Shown here: piece after piece, positions 33,647-64,000 of the stretch
Layout of the letters: each line of letters opens with the position of its first letter
How positions within the stretch are numbered: the first letter of the stretch is position 1
Assembly: GCA_965112735.1 (NCBI GenBank)
Contig: OZ218951.1
Coordinates: forward strand, 4,960,001-5,024,000
DNA: 64,000 bases
Origin: Phaeosaccion multiseriatum
Taxonomy: Eukaryota > Ochrophyta, other classes
Direction: 5' to 3'
Position numbers and translations under genes: made by a program
The notes under the pieces: model-generated
The model's database searches: none
The model's input: only the letters and a program-made list of their open reading frames with translations
What the model was told of the DNA's origin: nothing

Positions 33647-34200
33647 TGAAAGCGGTTGTGGGGGTGTGGTCAGGGCGTTGGGAAGGTGGGGTAGCGAGGG
33701 TCTGAGTCGATAATAATGACGGATGAAGATGAGGTGATACCCCACTGTAACTACAGCGATGCTGGGGGCTTGACCGGCATTGTACTGTTGTGTGAGGGCG
33801 AGGAGGAGAAGGGCAAGCACAAAATACTCTTCTTCATTTATTCATTTACGTTTCGCTCATGGTATGGTTGAAGACTCACACGCACGTTTCCTGTGGTTCG
33901 CAGCTGGCCTAGCTTTGCTCTTTCTGCGTTGATGCGGGTGCTTCTGCTTGCTCATCACTCTGCTGCGAATCACGGTCCTCCCACTGCTTGGGCGGCGAAG
34001 GCAAGAAGCCCCCCCCAAGGAACAACTTTAACATCAGCCAACTTTAACTTAACTTACACAAGGGTACATACAATACACGTGCACACGTTCAACTTAGTGT
34101 ACTTGCTCAGGCGCACTACAACACTTGGAACTGCGCACAACAACAAAAGACTTGGCAGGGGGAAAGAGGAGTGAGTAGCGAATCGAGTCTCACCATGGTC
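33647..34200. other. Intergenic region between convergent 3' ends
   Basis: 33670-33964 is the duplicated ankyrin 3' flank. The remainder to 34200 is unique sequence containing no supported exon. Confidence 0.6.
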
Positions 34201-37182
34201 TCACACTTCATGAGCAGCTTCTCCTCCTTGTACTGTATCACCAACTGCTACTGCTGCGGCGGCTGCTGCTTCCTCCTGCTCCTTATCAAGTGCGTGTACC
34301 TTGGAGCTTGATCGTCGTCTCACAAACGCGGAAAGCCCCCCCCTCGAGGCACTAGGGGTAGCCGCCTGCTCGGACCCCCCTCCTCCCCCCCCCTCTGTCC
34401 CATAGTTTGCCCCAGCCTGCTGATCTACCCGATCCGGTGGTGGTAGTACATCTTGCTGCACCTGACTCGCTGCCCATCGGTCCAGCAGAACGCGACTCGT
34501 TTCCTTCGTCGGCGTCTCCTCCGTCCTCCCCACCCCGCCCCTTTCCTCCGTCGCTCCCAAACCCCTGCTCGCTCCTCCGTCTCCGTCCTTCTCTTCCCCA
34601 TAACCACTCTTGCCATACCCATCACTACCACCACCATCACCAGTTGGTGATACACCATCACCAGTTGGTGATACACCATCACCAGTTGGTGATACACCAT
34701 CACCAGTTGGTGATACACCACCACCATCACCAGTTGGTGATACACCATCCCCACCAACACCACGACCACCACCACCACCACCACCACCACCACCACCATC
34801 ACCAGTTGGTGATACACCACCACCACCACCATCACCACCATCACCAGTTGGTGATACACCATCATCGTCCCCCCCGACATCACCGTTGCCCTTGTTGTGA
34901 CCAGTGCCCACGACTCCTCCTCCTCCTCCTCCTCCTCCCATGCCGCTCCTGCCCTCCTTGAGCCTTGCGATCTCTGCTTTCAACATACGCACTTGTATGC
35001 GTAACTCCTCCGAAGTCTCCTTCTCCTCCTCCTTCTTCTCCTCCCCCACCACACCAACAATCAAAGGAGACAAACGTAAAGGACGAGAGGGGGTGGAGCC
35101 ATCCACCACCGCCGGTTCGAAAGACGCACGGGAGGGGGACCCAAGCCCCACAGCCGACTGCACGCTTATCGTCATGCGGTCCATAAGAGACGGACGACGC
35201 TTCGCCTCTGCTGTATCACCAACTGCTGCACCTGCTGGTGGTGGTGCAGCTGCTGAGTCCGTCGGAGCTGCGCTACTTCGAATGGGACTCCGATCGACGA
35301 CATCCTGCCGAGCAGCAGTGCTATTGCCCTGTCTGCCCTTTTCCGCTGCTGCTGCCGATGTGCCAGCATCGGTGTCCCACCGCTGGATGCCGTGTGACTC
35401 CGATACTCCACTCCTCATACTCCCTCCGTCGCCGGTAGCGTAGCTCCTTGTTCGTTTCATGTCGCCGCTTGTTACTCCGCCGCTTGTTACTCCGCCGCTT
35501 GCTATTCCGCTCGGCCCTGCCCTACTCGTCGGTCCTCTCGGTCCTCTGCTCGTCATTCCTGTTTGGCTTCGAGGGAGAGAACCTGCTGTCGCCCTGATAT
35601 CCTTAAGGAGGTCATCGACGGTTACATCTTGGTTCTCTCTTGACGTGTGGAAGAGGTACTGTGTGGGTGGGTGCGTGTGTGTGGGGGGGGGGGGGGGGGA
35701 GTTGATAGATATGGGATGTAGGTGAGGGAGGGAGAGAGAGGAAGGAGGGAGGGATGGAGGGGAGGGGAGGGGCGGGGAGGGACGGGGGGGGGGAGGAGGG
35801 AGGGGGGGAAGCAATCAAGTGAGTTAAGAAGCAAGCAAGGTGAGTGGCAGGATGTAGCAAGGAAGGATGGACGCCAACAGAGACTTCCTCTCCCCCTCCC
35901 TCTCCCTCCCTGCTTCTTCTTCTCCCTCACCTTGGGTACGATTACACACGCCACAGCCGCCACTGCACTCATCGACACTCCGAACGCCACAACGAAGATC
36001 ATGCTGCTTGTCGGTAAGTTAGCGACGAGCGTTAGGCCGCACATTCCTCCAATAAGGGCGATGGAGTAGATTGCAAACATTATCTCTCGAGACTCCGCAA
36101 AGCTGCAAGGGGTGAGGGATGTCAGGACACGGCGGGGGTCAGGGGTGTCAGGATAGGGAGCGGTGAGGGGTGTCGGGACAGAGGGGAGGAGTGAAGGGTG
36201 TTAGGACAGAAGGGGTTTAGAGTGAGGGCTGTCGGGACAGCGGGGGGGGTGAGTGGAGGGTGTCAGGACAGATAGGCTGAAGGGCGGCGTCAGGACAAGA
36301 CAAGAGAGGGCGAAGATAGTTATCTCTTTGCCCTCACCACCCTTCTCACCCCCCCCACGACCTGACACTCCTCACCTGCTGCCCACCGCCCTGGTCTCGT
36401 AGCTCAGATAGCAGCCGATGACGAGCACGATAAAGTGATAAAAGTAGAGCAGGCTGCTCAAGTTGATGTCGCCTTCACTGCAAAAGCTGTGGGGTGGAGT
36501 GGAGTTGGGTTGGGTGAAGTGCGGTCGGGTGGGGTGGATATGTGAGCGTGTGGTGAGTGAGTAGATGGTCGGGTGTTGGTGGGTGTGTTGGTGATACAGG
36601 GGAGGGTGGGTTTGGAAAGTATTACCAGGGGTTACCGTTGATGTTGCATTTCGATAGGCAACACCAAGAAGACAAAAAACAGCAGCCCGAGAGACTCTGG
36701 TCGACTTCCATCCCACTGCCACTCCTACGGTTACCGTCCGACATCAACACATCTCCACTCCTCCACCCACTCACCCATCCTGTATCACCAACACACCTGA
36801 ACGTCACATCGTCGCCAACCAACGAGTTGTACTCCGTAATCTCCTCCGCCCGAGGGGGAGCCACAAGGGTCCAGGTCAACAGTATGGCGACGTCGACGAA
36901 TACCATCACCCCAAGGTACTTGTACAAGCTTTCTGCCTTGAGCGTTACTCGTTTCACTCCGTTACGTACGAAGATGCACCACACGCGGTACACCTGTTGG
37001 TGATACAGAGAGGGTGGGTTGGTGGGTGGGCGTGTGGGCGTGTGTGGGTGAATGGGGTGTAGGGACGGGATGGCAGTGGATGGAGTGTAGACAGGGCAGT
37101 GGGGGGAGTGGGGGGATGGCCATGGATGGCAGTGGGTGGGGTGGGTTCGTGGGGATGGGTGTGTGTATGTGTATGGGGGTGT

Positions 37183-37269
<87 letters not shown>

Positions 37270-39284
37270 CGTTGTCTGTCAGCCGTGGTTGGGACGGGGA
37301 AACCGAAGTCACGAGTGGGCGCAAAAGCTTCCATTCGACACCCACACAAAAGCCCACACACACACCCACACACACACACACAAACACACACGCACCCACA
37401 CACACACACACACCCACACACACACCCACACACACCCATACCCACACCCACACACATCCCTACCCACATGCACACCACACCCGCAACCACATCCAGTTTC
37501 AGTATTCAGTTTATGTGACCTTATCAATATCGAACACCTAATTGGAGTCGATAACGAAGCCTTCTGTGCTTGCTCCACCCCCACACCCTTGTCCTGACAC
37601 CAACTGATAAATGTATCATTTGATTTACCTTAAGGAAGAGGGCCCCAATACTCGCAGTAACAGACACGTGAAAGACCCAGGGAGCGGCGAGGCAGGCCCA
37701 AGAGGTGACCGGCCCGAGGCGAAGGAGGGTACTAAGGCACGCTATGGCGGAGAAGGCAATGAAGAGCATCATGAATTGCGGCTGGGACACCTGTTGGTGA
37801 TACGGTTGGTGATGCAGTTGGTGGTACAGCAGTATTTAGTGGTTTAGCGGTTGGTGATACAGCAGCAGCAGAAGTTGGGTAATTGGTGGTACGGCAGCAG
37901 CAGCAGGTGGTGGCGGTACCGCTATTCGTTGAATCAGCGGTTGGTAATACTTCCTTCCTCCCTCCCTCCGTCCCTCCCTCCCTCCCTCCCTCCCTCCCTC
38001 CCTCCCTCCCTCCCCCCTCCCCTCGCTCCCCTCCCTCCCTCCACTGACCTTGATGATAGGACTGTCTCTATGGAGCGCCACCCACAACCCTGATACCACC
38101 GCCACCAGCGCTGCCACAATGGCCATGGAAGCACATGCTATGCCCAAGCGTGAGCGGACCGGTACCCACTCACACTCGAGGTTGTGGATCATTCCTGGGA
38201 GTGTGTCTCCGCCCTGACACTCGGTACCCTCTACCCAAAAGTACTGAACGGTGCGTGAATTGTTATTGAAGCACTCTGTTAGGAGTGGAGACGGAGGGAG
38301 AGGGAGGGAGGGGGAGGGGGCGTGTGGACGTTAGAGACTCGCCCCACAGACCAAGCGAGGATAGAACACACAGTCACACACACACACACACACGCACACA
38401 CAATCTACTCACACGCGTACATACATACACACAGACACACTCGCACGCACACTCAAACACACACGTACACACGCACACATGTGTGCAGACACACATGCAC
38501 ACATATGCACACACAAACACACACGCACACACTCACGCACGCATTCTCTCAGACATACACACTCACACACTCTCATAGACATAAACTCACGCACTTACAC
38601 ACACACTTACACACACACGCACGCACACTCACACACTCACACACTCACACACTCACACAATCACACACTCACACAATCACTCAATCACTCAATTACACAA
38701 TCACACACACTCTCTCTCTCTCTCTCACACACACACAACCCCACACCCCCCGATTCCACACCCCACCCCCCCGATTCCACACCTTCGCTAACCGAAGCGT
38801 AGAAGTTGACGCTGGAGCACGCATCACAGCCTTCTTCCTCGCAGAAGCACGAGCCGTCACCTAGCTCAGCAATACACGTCCGGTAGGAGAAGGTCTGCAT
38901 GGGGTAGATGAGGTTGCCCGTGGCTTTGTCGTCAGGGAGGACTACTTTGAGGTCAAGGTCCTCGTTGTTGCGTTGAACAAAAGAGTAACCGCCGGTGGAG
39001 AGTCCCGCCGAATCGACTGAGTGGAAGGGTGGGGAGGGTGCAATGGTGGGGAAGGGTAGGGTAGAGGAGGGAAGGGAAGGGGAGGGGAGGGGAGGGGAGG
39101 GGAGGGGAGGGGAGGGGAGGGGAGGGAAGGGGAGGGGAGGGGAGGGGAGGGGAGGGGAGGGGAGGGGAGGGGAGGGGAGGGGTTTAGTTGGTGAAGAGAC
39201 AGCCAGGGAATGACGTTCGCTCGCGCGCAGGTGCGCAGCGTACGATGCATGCACTACGCACGCAAGCACACGCACACACACATG

Positions 39285-39326
<42 letters not shown>

Positions 39327-39332
39327 CACATG

Positions 39333-39373
<41 letters not shown>

Positions 39374-41792
39374 AGCCATCCATTGTCATCCATCCATTGC
39401 CCTCCATCCACTGTCATCCATCCACTGCCATCCATCCACTGCCATCCATCCTCTGCCATCCATCGACTCACAGTGCAGTGCGCCGAAGAGCGTGTCGTAA
39501 GTCGTACGGTACATGGCCTCAACAATGGATTGGGTGGAGGAGGATTGAGCCGATTCCTGAGAGGCGAATGGGCAGAGGGATGATGGATGGACAGTTAGAG
39601 GTACATAGGCAGAGAGAGAGGTGGAGAGACGGAGGGAGGGAGGGAGGGAGGGATGGCAGAGGGGATAGAGGCATACGGGCAGAGGGGATGAATGGATGGA
39701 CAGGCTGGTTAGAGGGGTATGGGCAGAGGCAGGGAGTTGGAGGGAGGACAGAGCCGAGGTCAAACTCATACTACGCGCCAACTTGAAAAAAAACCGGCAG
39801 TCCCATATTCACCTAACACGCTCTTACTGACTTACGATGGCCTTGTAGACAGCAAGCATCCCTACAAACTGCGCCGGAGCCCTGTACGTGGGCACGTAGC
39901 CGTACCTCTCCTCGAACAGCTCTGTCCAGGAGGTGGCCGTGTAGCCTGTAATCTCACACGAGAGGGGCATGTCTTGATGCCACATGACTGGGCCGAGGAC
40001 GTAGCGGCCGGAGGTGCCCGTGTTGGTGGGGAAGGCGGAGATGTCGACGGACTGGGCAACTACTATGGCTGACACGTCGAGTTGCTGTTGTTGTCGGAAG
40101 GAGGGAGGCAGTGGAGGGGATGGAGGGACGGGGGAGGGGGAGACATGAAGGGAGGGAGGGAGGGAGGAAGGAAGGAAGGAAGGAAGGAAGGAAGGAAGGA
40201 AGGAAGGAAGGAAGGAAGGAAGGAAGGAAGGAAGGAAGGAAGGAAGGAAGGAACGAACGAACGAACGAACGAACGAACGAACGAACGAAGGAAGGAAGGA
40301 ACGAAGCACGTACGAAAGTAAGGAAGAGGGGAAGGAGGGGAGCGAGAAGACCATAAGCTGCACCGAGGCCCGAGAGCGAACGCCCTGCTCTACTTTACGA
40401 CCGGTGCTCTTCCACACACAAAACTCTTCCTCTTTCCTCCTCCTCCTCCTCCTCCTCCTCCTCCTTCTCTCTCACGTACCTCCTCTTCCAGCTTCGGCAA
40501 AAGATCCATTGCATAGTCACTATACATACACGCCACGACAGCATCAATCGGATCTTCCCCATTCACCCTCGACAAGGTCTGAGCCAAAGTGTTGAGCTCG
40601 TCATCGTCAGGACCAGAGGAGAGCGTCGTGTTAAAGCCCACTCGAATCCCCAAGTCGTAGGCGCTGGCAAGGTCCTCGATGTAAGACATGGCTCCTGCGC
40701 ACACGGAGAGGGTGTAGGAAAGGTCCTGTTCGATGGCAATGGATGGCGTGGGCGTGGGCGTGGGCGTTAGAGGTGGGGGATGGATGGCAGTGGATGGGGT
40801 GGGGGGTATATGGGTATCGTAGGCGCTTCACTCTACTCATTCACGCATGCACACACCACACACACATACACATACACATACACACACACAACACGCACAC
40901 ACACACACGCACCTGCTGCACGACCGCGATGTTCCTTGCTCCTCGAAGGAAGAGCGACACAATGGCCTGATGCATCACCTTTGAACTTGGCACCAGAGGC
41001 GTAAAGGCATAGGAGGATCCCGTGTACACCGAGTCGGTGGCGACACCCCCTGCCGTCATAATGACTTGGTTTGCTTCTGACACCTGAACCGCCGCTCTGC
41101 CCAGAACGGTGGAGTAAGGGGCCAAGTAGAAGTCGGCGCCGGTGTCGATAATGTCTTGCATGAGGCCGGGGATGGCGGTGGAATTCTGGGCATCGTCGGT
41201 GAAGTTTACGCTTGCTCCGTAGGTAAAGTTGCCGATTTTGATGCCGCCCTGGACACGGTTGATCCACCTGTGTGTGTTAAGAGAGGGGTAGGTGCGGGGA
41301 GGAAGAGGGAGAGAGGGGTTGGCGGGGGAGGAGGGAGGAGAGCGGTGAGGGGAGGGAGGGAGGGAGGAAGAGGGAGGGAAGAGGGCGCAAAGCAGACAAC
41401 AACAGAGCGAGTGATGCGTGTGTATGTGTGCGTGAGTGTGTGTGCGCGCACCGTTGACTTCCGAGCGAAGGCTAGCTGCTTGCATTTCATGGCGTACATC
41501 ACTACTTTGCAAAGCGAGCACGAGGGCTCAATCTTCGTAGCACTCACCACACGAACATATCCGCCGCATCCTCCATGGACTGGCATACGCTGATGAAGGA
41601 GCTGCTCCGCCCTGTCCTACTGCACAGTCCCGCCCACTGGAAAGTGCCATCGTAGTCGTTGCCCTCCAGAGTGACCGGAGTCAGGTCCAGCGCCTCCGTA
41701 GAGAGGGGAAGTCGCTGCATCATCTGCATCAAGAACCCCTCCAGCAGCAGCACGGATGTTGCCCGCCGCAGGCGTGGAGGAAAAGCGCACAT
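34201..41792 (-). CDS. Class C (GABA-B/glutamate-like) G-protein-coupled receptor homologue
   Basis: Twelve minus-strand exons: 41792-41548, 41267-40913, 40725-40480, 40084-39836, 39556-39472, 39016-38783, 38275-38049, 37790-37629, 36993-36797, 36486-36376, 36102-35931 and 35658-34201, joined in frame to about 1246 residues. Residues 1-470 are a periplasmic-binding-protein-like ligand domain (WWINRVQGGIKIG, ADFYLAPYSTVLGRAAVQV, VIMTAGGV). A Cys-rich piece (CFCEEEGCDACSSVNF) is followed by seven hydrophobic helices (about 515-760). The TM3-TM4 loop ALFLKVYRVWCIF and the TM5 segment GCYLSYETRAV match GABA-B receptors closely. The 480-residue tail is Gly/Ser/Asp-rich with a coiled coil (ELRIQVRMLKAEIARLKEG) and seven SPTGDG repeats. 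The start lacks a clear signal peptide, so a 5' exon may be missing. The exon 6 donor is uncertain (38783 or 38793). The ligand is unknown. Confidence 0.88.
34234..34248 (+). repeat. Dispersed 15-bp element in GPCR last exon
   Basis: TGTATCACCAACTGC. Coding strand reads AVGDT close to the receptor C-terminus. Confidence 0.8.
34640..34860 (-). repeat. Seven-copy in-frame array of the dispersed element in the GPCR tail
   Basis: Seven copies of TGTATCACCAACTGG (minus strand), spaced by ATGG or longer GGT/GGA runs, encode GVSPTGDG repeats in the cytoplasmic tail. Confidence 0.85.
35212..35226 (+). repeat. Dispersed 15-bp element in GPCR last exon
   Basis: TGTATCACCAACTGC. Coding strand reads AAVGDTAEA, opposite orientation to the seven-copy array in the same exon. 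Confidence 0.8.
36115..36300. repeat. Degenerate GTGTCAGGACAG repeats in GPCR intron 10
   Basis: About eight imperfect copies of GTGTCAGGACAG (variants GTGTCGGGACAG, GTGTTAGGACAG) spaced 20-40 bp apart. The same core forms the 19-bp satellite in the CHD gene at 47236-52417. Confidence 0.75.
36586..36599 (-). repeat. Dispersed element inside GPCR intron 9
   Basis: Plus strand TGTTGGTGATACAG. It forms a 13-bp inverted repeat with the copy at 36781, within the same intron. Confidence 0.8.
36781..36793 (+). repeat. Dispersed element at the 5' splice site of GPCR intron 9
   Basis: On the sense strand the intron begins GTGTGTTGGTGATACA. The element starts three bases into the intron (donor 36796). 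Confidence 0.85.
36994..37008 (-). repeat. Dispersed element forming the 3' splice site of GPCR intron 8
   Basis: Sense strand CTGTATCACCAACAG followed directly by exon 9 (GTGTACCGC). The terminal AG of the element is the acceptor. Confidence 0.88.
37187..37264. repeat. (GT)n followed by (GA)n microsatellite in GPCR intron 8
   Basis: About 23 GT then about 15 GA dinucleotides. Confidence 0.95.
37791..37862 (-). repeat. Cluster of dispersed elements forming the 3' splice site of GPCR intron 7
   Basis: On the sense strand copies read GTATCACCAACCGC, GTACCACCAACTGC, ATCACCAACC and finally GTATCACCAACAG directly before exon 8 at 37790. A further weak copy is at about 37941. Confidence 0.85.
39077..39182. 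repeat. (GGGGA)n polypurine tract in GPCR intron 5
   Basis: About 20 copies of GGGGA/GGGAA, interrupted once. Confidence 0.95.
40157..40310. repeat. (GAAG)n and (GAAC)n tetranucleotide arrays in GPCR intron 3
   Basis: A GGAGG start, then about 22 GGAA units, then about nine GAAC units, then GAAG again: two adjacent related microsatellites. Confidence 0.95.
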
Positions 41793-42378
41793 GTCTACCT
41801 CGCCCCTCCCTCTCTCTCTTTCCTTCTATGCCTCTCTCTCTCCGTCCGTATCTCTTTCTCCTGCGCTTTATATTTTATATTTGCTTCCCTGCTCACTCAA
41901 GAGGCGGCCCCCTTTTTCCGCTGTGGGCGCTTCCCCTCTCTCTTTCCCCCTCCCCCTACTACAGTCGACGACTCTTCTTCTGCGTCGTTTCAATGACTTT
42001 GCTGTGGATGGTGCCACTCTTTTCAATATATTCTTTTTTTTACAATTTCTGTAACTGCTGAGTCCAAATCACAAACGATCGAAAGTGAGAAAATGAGGGG
42101 CATCACCATTCTCCCCCCCGCTAGCCCTCTTACAAGCGTATTTGGCCGTGAGGGGAGAAAAGGGCATTTGTTGGGTGTCTAAGCCCACATAATCCCGAAC
42201 AGACGTCGATGGAATACTCTTTCCCCCCCCCCCCCCATCACCCCATCTCTCTTCAAACCCTACTCTATTCTTCAAAAGTCTTCAAATATATTAAGGAAAA
42301 AATAGTAATAAACAAGGGGGGAAATAATTCAAACATAAAATCAACTTTTCCATGCCTCCACCCACCCAAGCCACCCTC
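41793..42378. other. Intergenic region between CHD 3' end and GPCR 5' end
   Basis: 586 bp between two minus-strand genes. It has a CT-rich stretch with TTTATATTTTATATTTG (41868-41885), a T-rich run near 42028-42040, a C homopolymer at 42225-42236, and an A/T-rich patch at 42280-42345 before the CHD stop. It should hold the GPCR promoter and CHD terminator; no site is assigned. Confidence 0.5.
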
Positions 42379-63351
<20,973 letters not shown>

Positions 63352-63859
63352 GCCCCCCGGGCGCGATATCGCGCAGACTGCCCTGCCTCCCAACCCCTTA
63401 CCTACTTTCCCCCACCCTGCACCGTCCGCCTTTCTCTAATTCCGGCCTTTTAGCAGGAGGCTTTTTTTTTCCAAAGGCGAAAGATATTGGCCCCAAGCCG
63501 GGGCAGTCTCTACGAGTGCGCCTTGCGATGCACCCCCTTCCGCCACCCCTTAGCCCTGGCCGTAGTCCTTTCAACTCTTGCGCACAACTACACCCCTTGC
63601 ATCCTACCTTAGCCCTCTAAATAATCCCCACGGGGAGGGGCAACTCTTCCAACACGTAAGCTTACGTAGCGCCAGCAATTTCTCCCCTCGCCTGACATCG
63701 CAAACAAGAGAGAGAGGAGAAGAGGGGAGACAATAGCGTGGTAGCTACGTAGAACTGCTGCTTGCTGTTGCTCTTCTTTCTGCCCGCCGCGCTCAGTCGC
63801 ATAGTATTGCCTCAGAGGGAGCGAATTGGCCACGGGAGAGCATCGATCTATCGAGCAGG
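63352..63859. promoter_or_regulatory. Divergent intergenic region, CHD / NDUFB3-like gene
   Basis: 508 bp between the CHD ATG (63351, minus) and the NDUFB3-like ATG (63860, plus). It contains a T run (63464-63471) and A/G-rich stretches at 63705-63735. No defined promoter element is claimed. Confidence 0.5.
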
Positions 63860-64000
63860 ATGGTCTTCGGTGGGCAGGACGCATGGAGGAGGCATCCGAT
63901 GCTGACCAAGTGTGCCAATAGGCCTTTCCCCATGCTGGGGACCGCAGTGGTTATCTTCGGCGGCTACATGATCATCGACTACGTTGCGAACAAGGCATTG
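63860..64000 (+). CDS. NDUFB3: NADH dehydrogenase (complex I) B12/NDUFB3-like subunit, N-terminal part
   Basis: Open from ATG at 63860 to the window end: 47 codons, no stop yet. The N-terminus MVFGGQDAWRRHPMLTK followed by NRPFPMLG matches the conserved start of the small accessory complex I subunit NDUFB3/B12 (D-x-WRxHP..FPG-G), and it continues into a hydrophobic helix (AVVIFGGYMIIDYVA). This subunit sits in the mitochondrial inner membrane arm of complex I. The protein is truncated by the window edge and is usually about 70-100 residues. The start is chosen because the first ATG is followed directly by the family motif. It is divergent from the CHD gene. Confidence 0.75.
   Translation, partial: MVFGGQDAWRRHPMLTKCANRPFPMLGTAVVIFGGYMIIDYVANKAL

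Larger units (their letters stand above)
31072..33964 (+). repeat. Tandem duplication unit B (truncated lipase exon 1 + promoter + ankyrin gene 3 + 3' flank)
   Basis: Second copy of unit A, longer because ankyrin gene 3 has more repeats. After 33964 the sequence diverges (GCGAATCACGG), marking the original 3' flank. Confidence 0.85.

Noticed and set aside
34640-34860. Possible CRISPR-like array of regular repeats
   Set aside because: Repeats are in-frame codons of a GPCR exon with variable GGT/GGA spacers of low complexity; the context is eukaryotic.

Overview
The window is nuclear DNA of a GC-rich, intron-bearing eukaryote. Most introns follow GT..AG and are packed with microsatellites and minisatellites. 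The best guess is a photosynthetic stramenopile, possibly a eustigmatophyte such as Nannochloropsis/Microchloropsis. The clues are a plastid-type site-2-protease-like protein whose N-terminus looks like a heterokont bipartite plastid leader (signal peptide ending just before a Phe), a Cys/His-repeat zinc protein of a type common in stramenopiles, and a class C GPCR. The species assignment is inference.

Layout, left to right: (1) 567-2096 (-) F-box plus chromo-barrel protein, divergent from (2) 2309-3956 (+) ankyrin protein. (3) 4964-11916 (-) Hsp110/HSPA4-type chaperone, 12 exons. (4) 13610-15253 (+) zinc-binding C-x4-C-x9-C-x2-H repeat protein. (5) 16226-19013 (-) NAA10-type N-terminal acetyltransferase, divergent from (6) 19370-22967 (+) EGY-like membrane (pseudo)protease. 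(7) 24408-29018 (-) class 3/diacylglycerol-lipase-like enzyme, divergent from (8) 29278-30746 (+) ankyrin protein. A second ankyrin copy (9) lies at 31556-33646 (+). (10) 34201-41792 (-) class C (GABA-B-like) seven-transmembrane receptor, 12 exons. (11) 42379-63351 (-) a 21-kb, 23-exon CHD-family chromatin remodeller. (12) 63860-64000 (+) the start of an NDUFB3-like complex I subunit, divergent from the CHD gene.

Exon chains were built by hand from GT..AG sites, and each was checked to keep one reading frame: Hsp110 963 codons, NAA10 257, lipase 802, GPCR 1246, CHD 2918. The genes are functionally unrelated. What links them is genome structure: four head-to-head pairs with starts 0.2-0.5 kb apart, and a recent tandem duplication of about 2.2 kb (28871-31071 copied to 31072-33964) that carried a piece of the lipase first exon along with the ankyrin gene.

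The most unusual signal is a dispersed 15-bp sequence, TGTATCACCAACTGC. It occurs at about 18 places plus a 7-copy coding array. It lies on both strands, in UTR/intergenic DNA, in coding sequence in several reading frames (AVGDT, QLVIQ, VSPTA), and repeatedly right at 5' or 3' splice sites with opposite orientation at the two ends. This looks like an introner-like or terminal-inverted-repeat element. A 5.2-kb 19-bp minisatellite with a 1539-bp higher-order duplication fills one CHD intron, and a 25-bp minisatellite fills a NAA10 intron. No tRNA, rRNA, CRISPR array or autonomous transposon was recognised.
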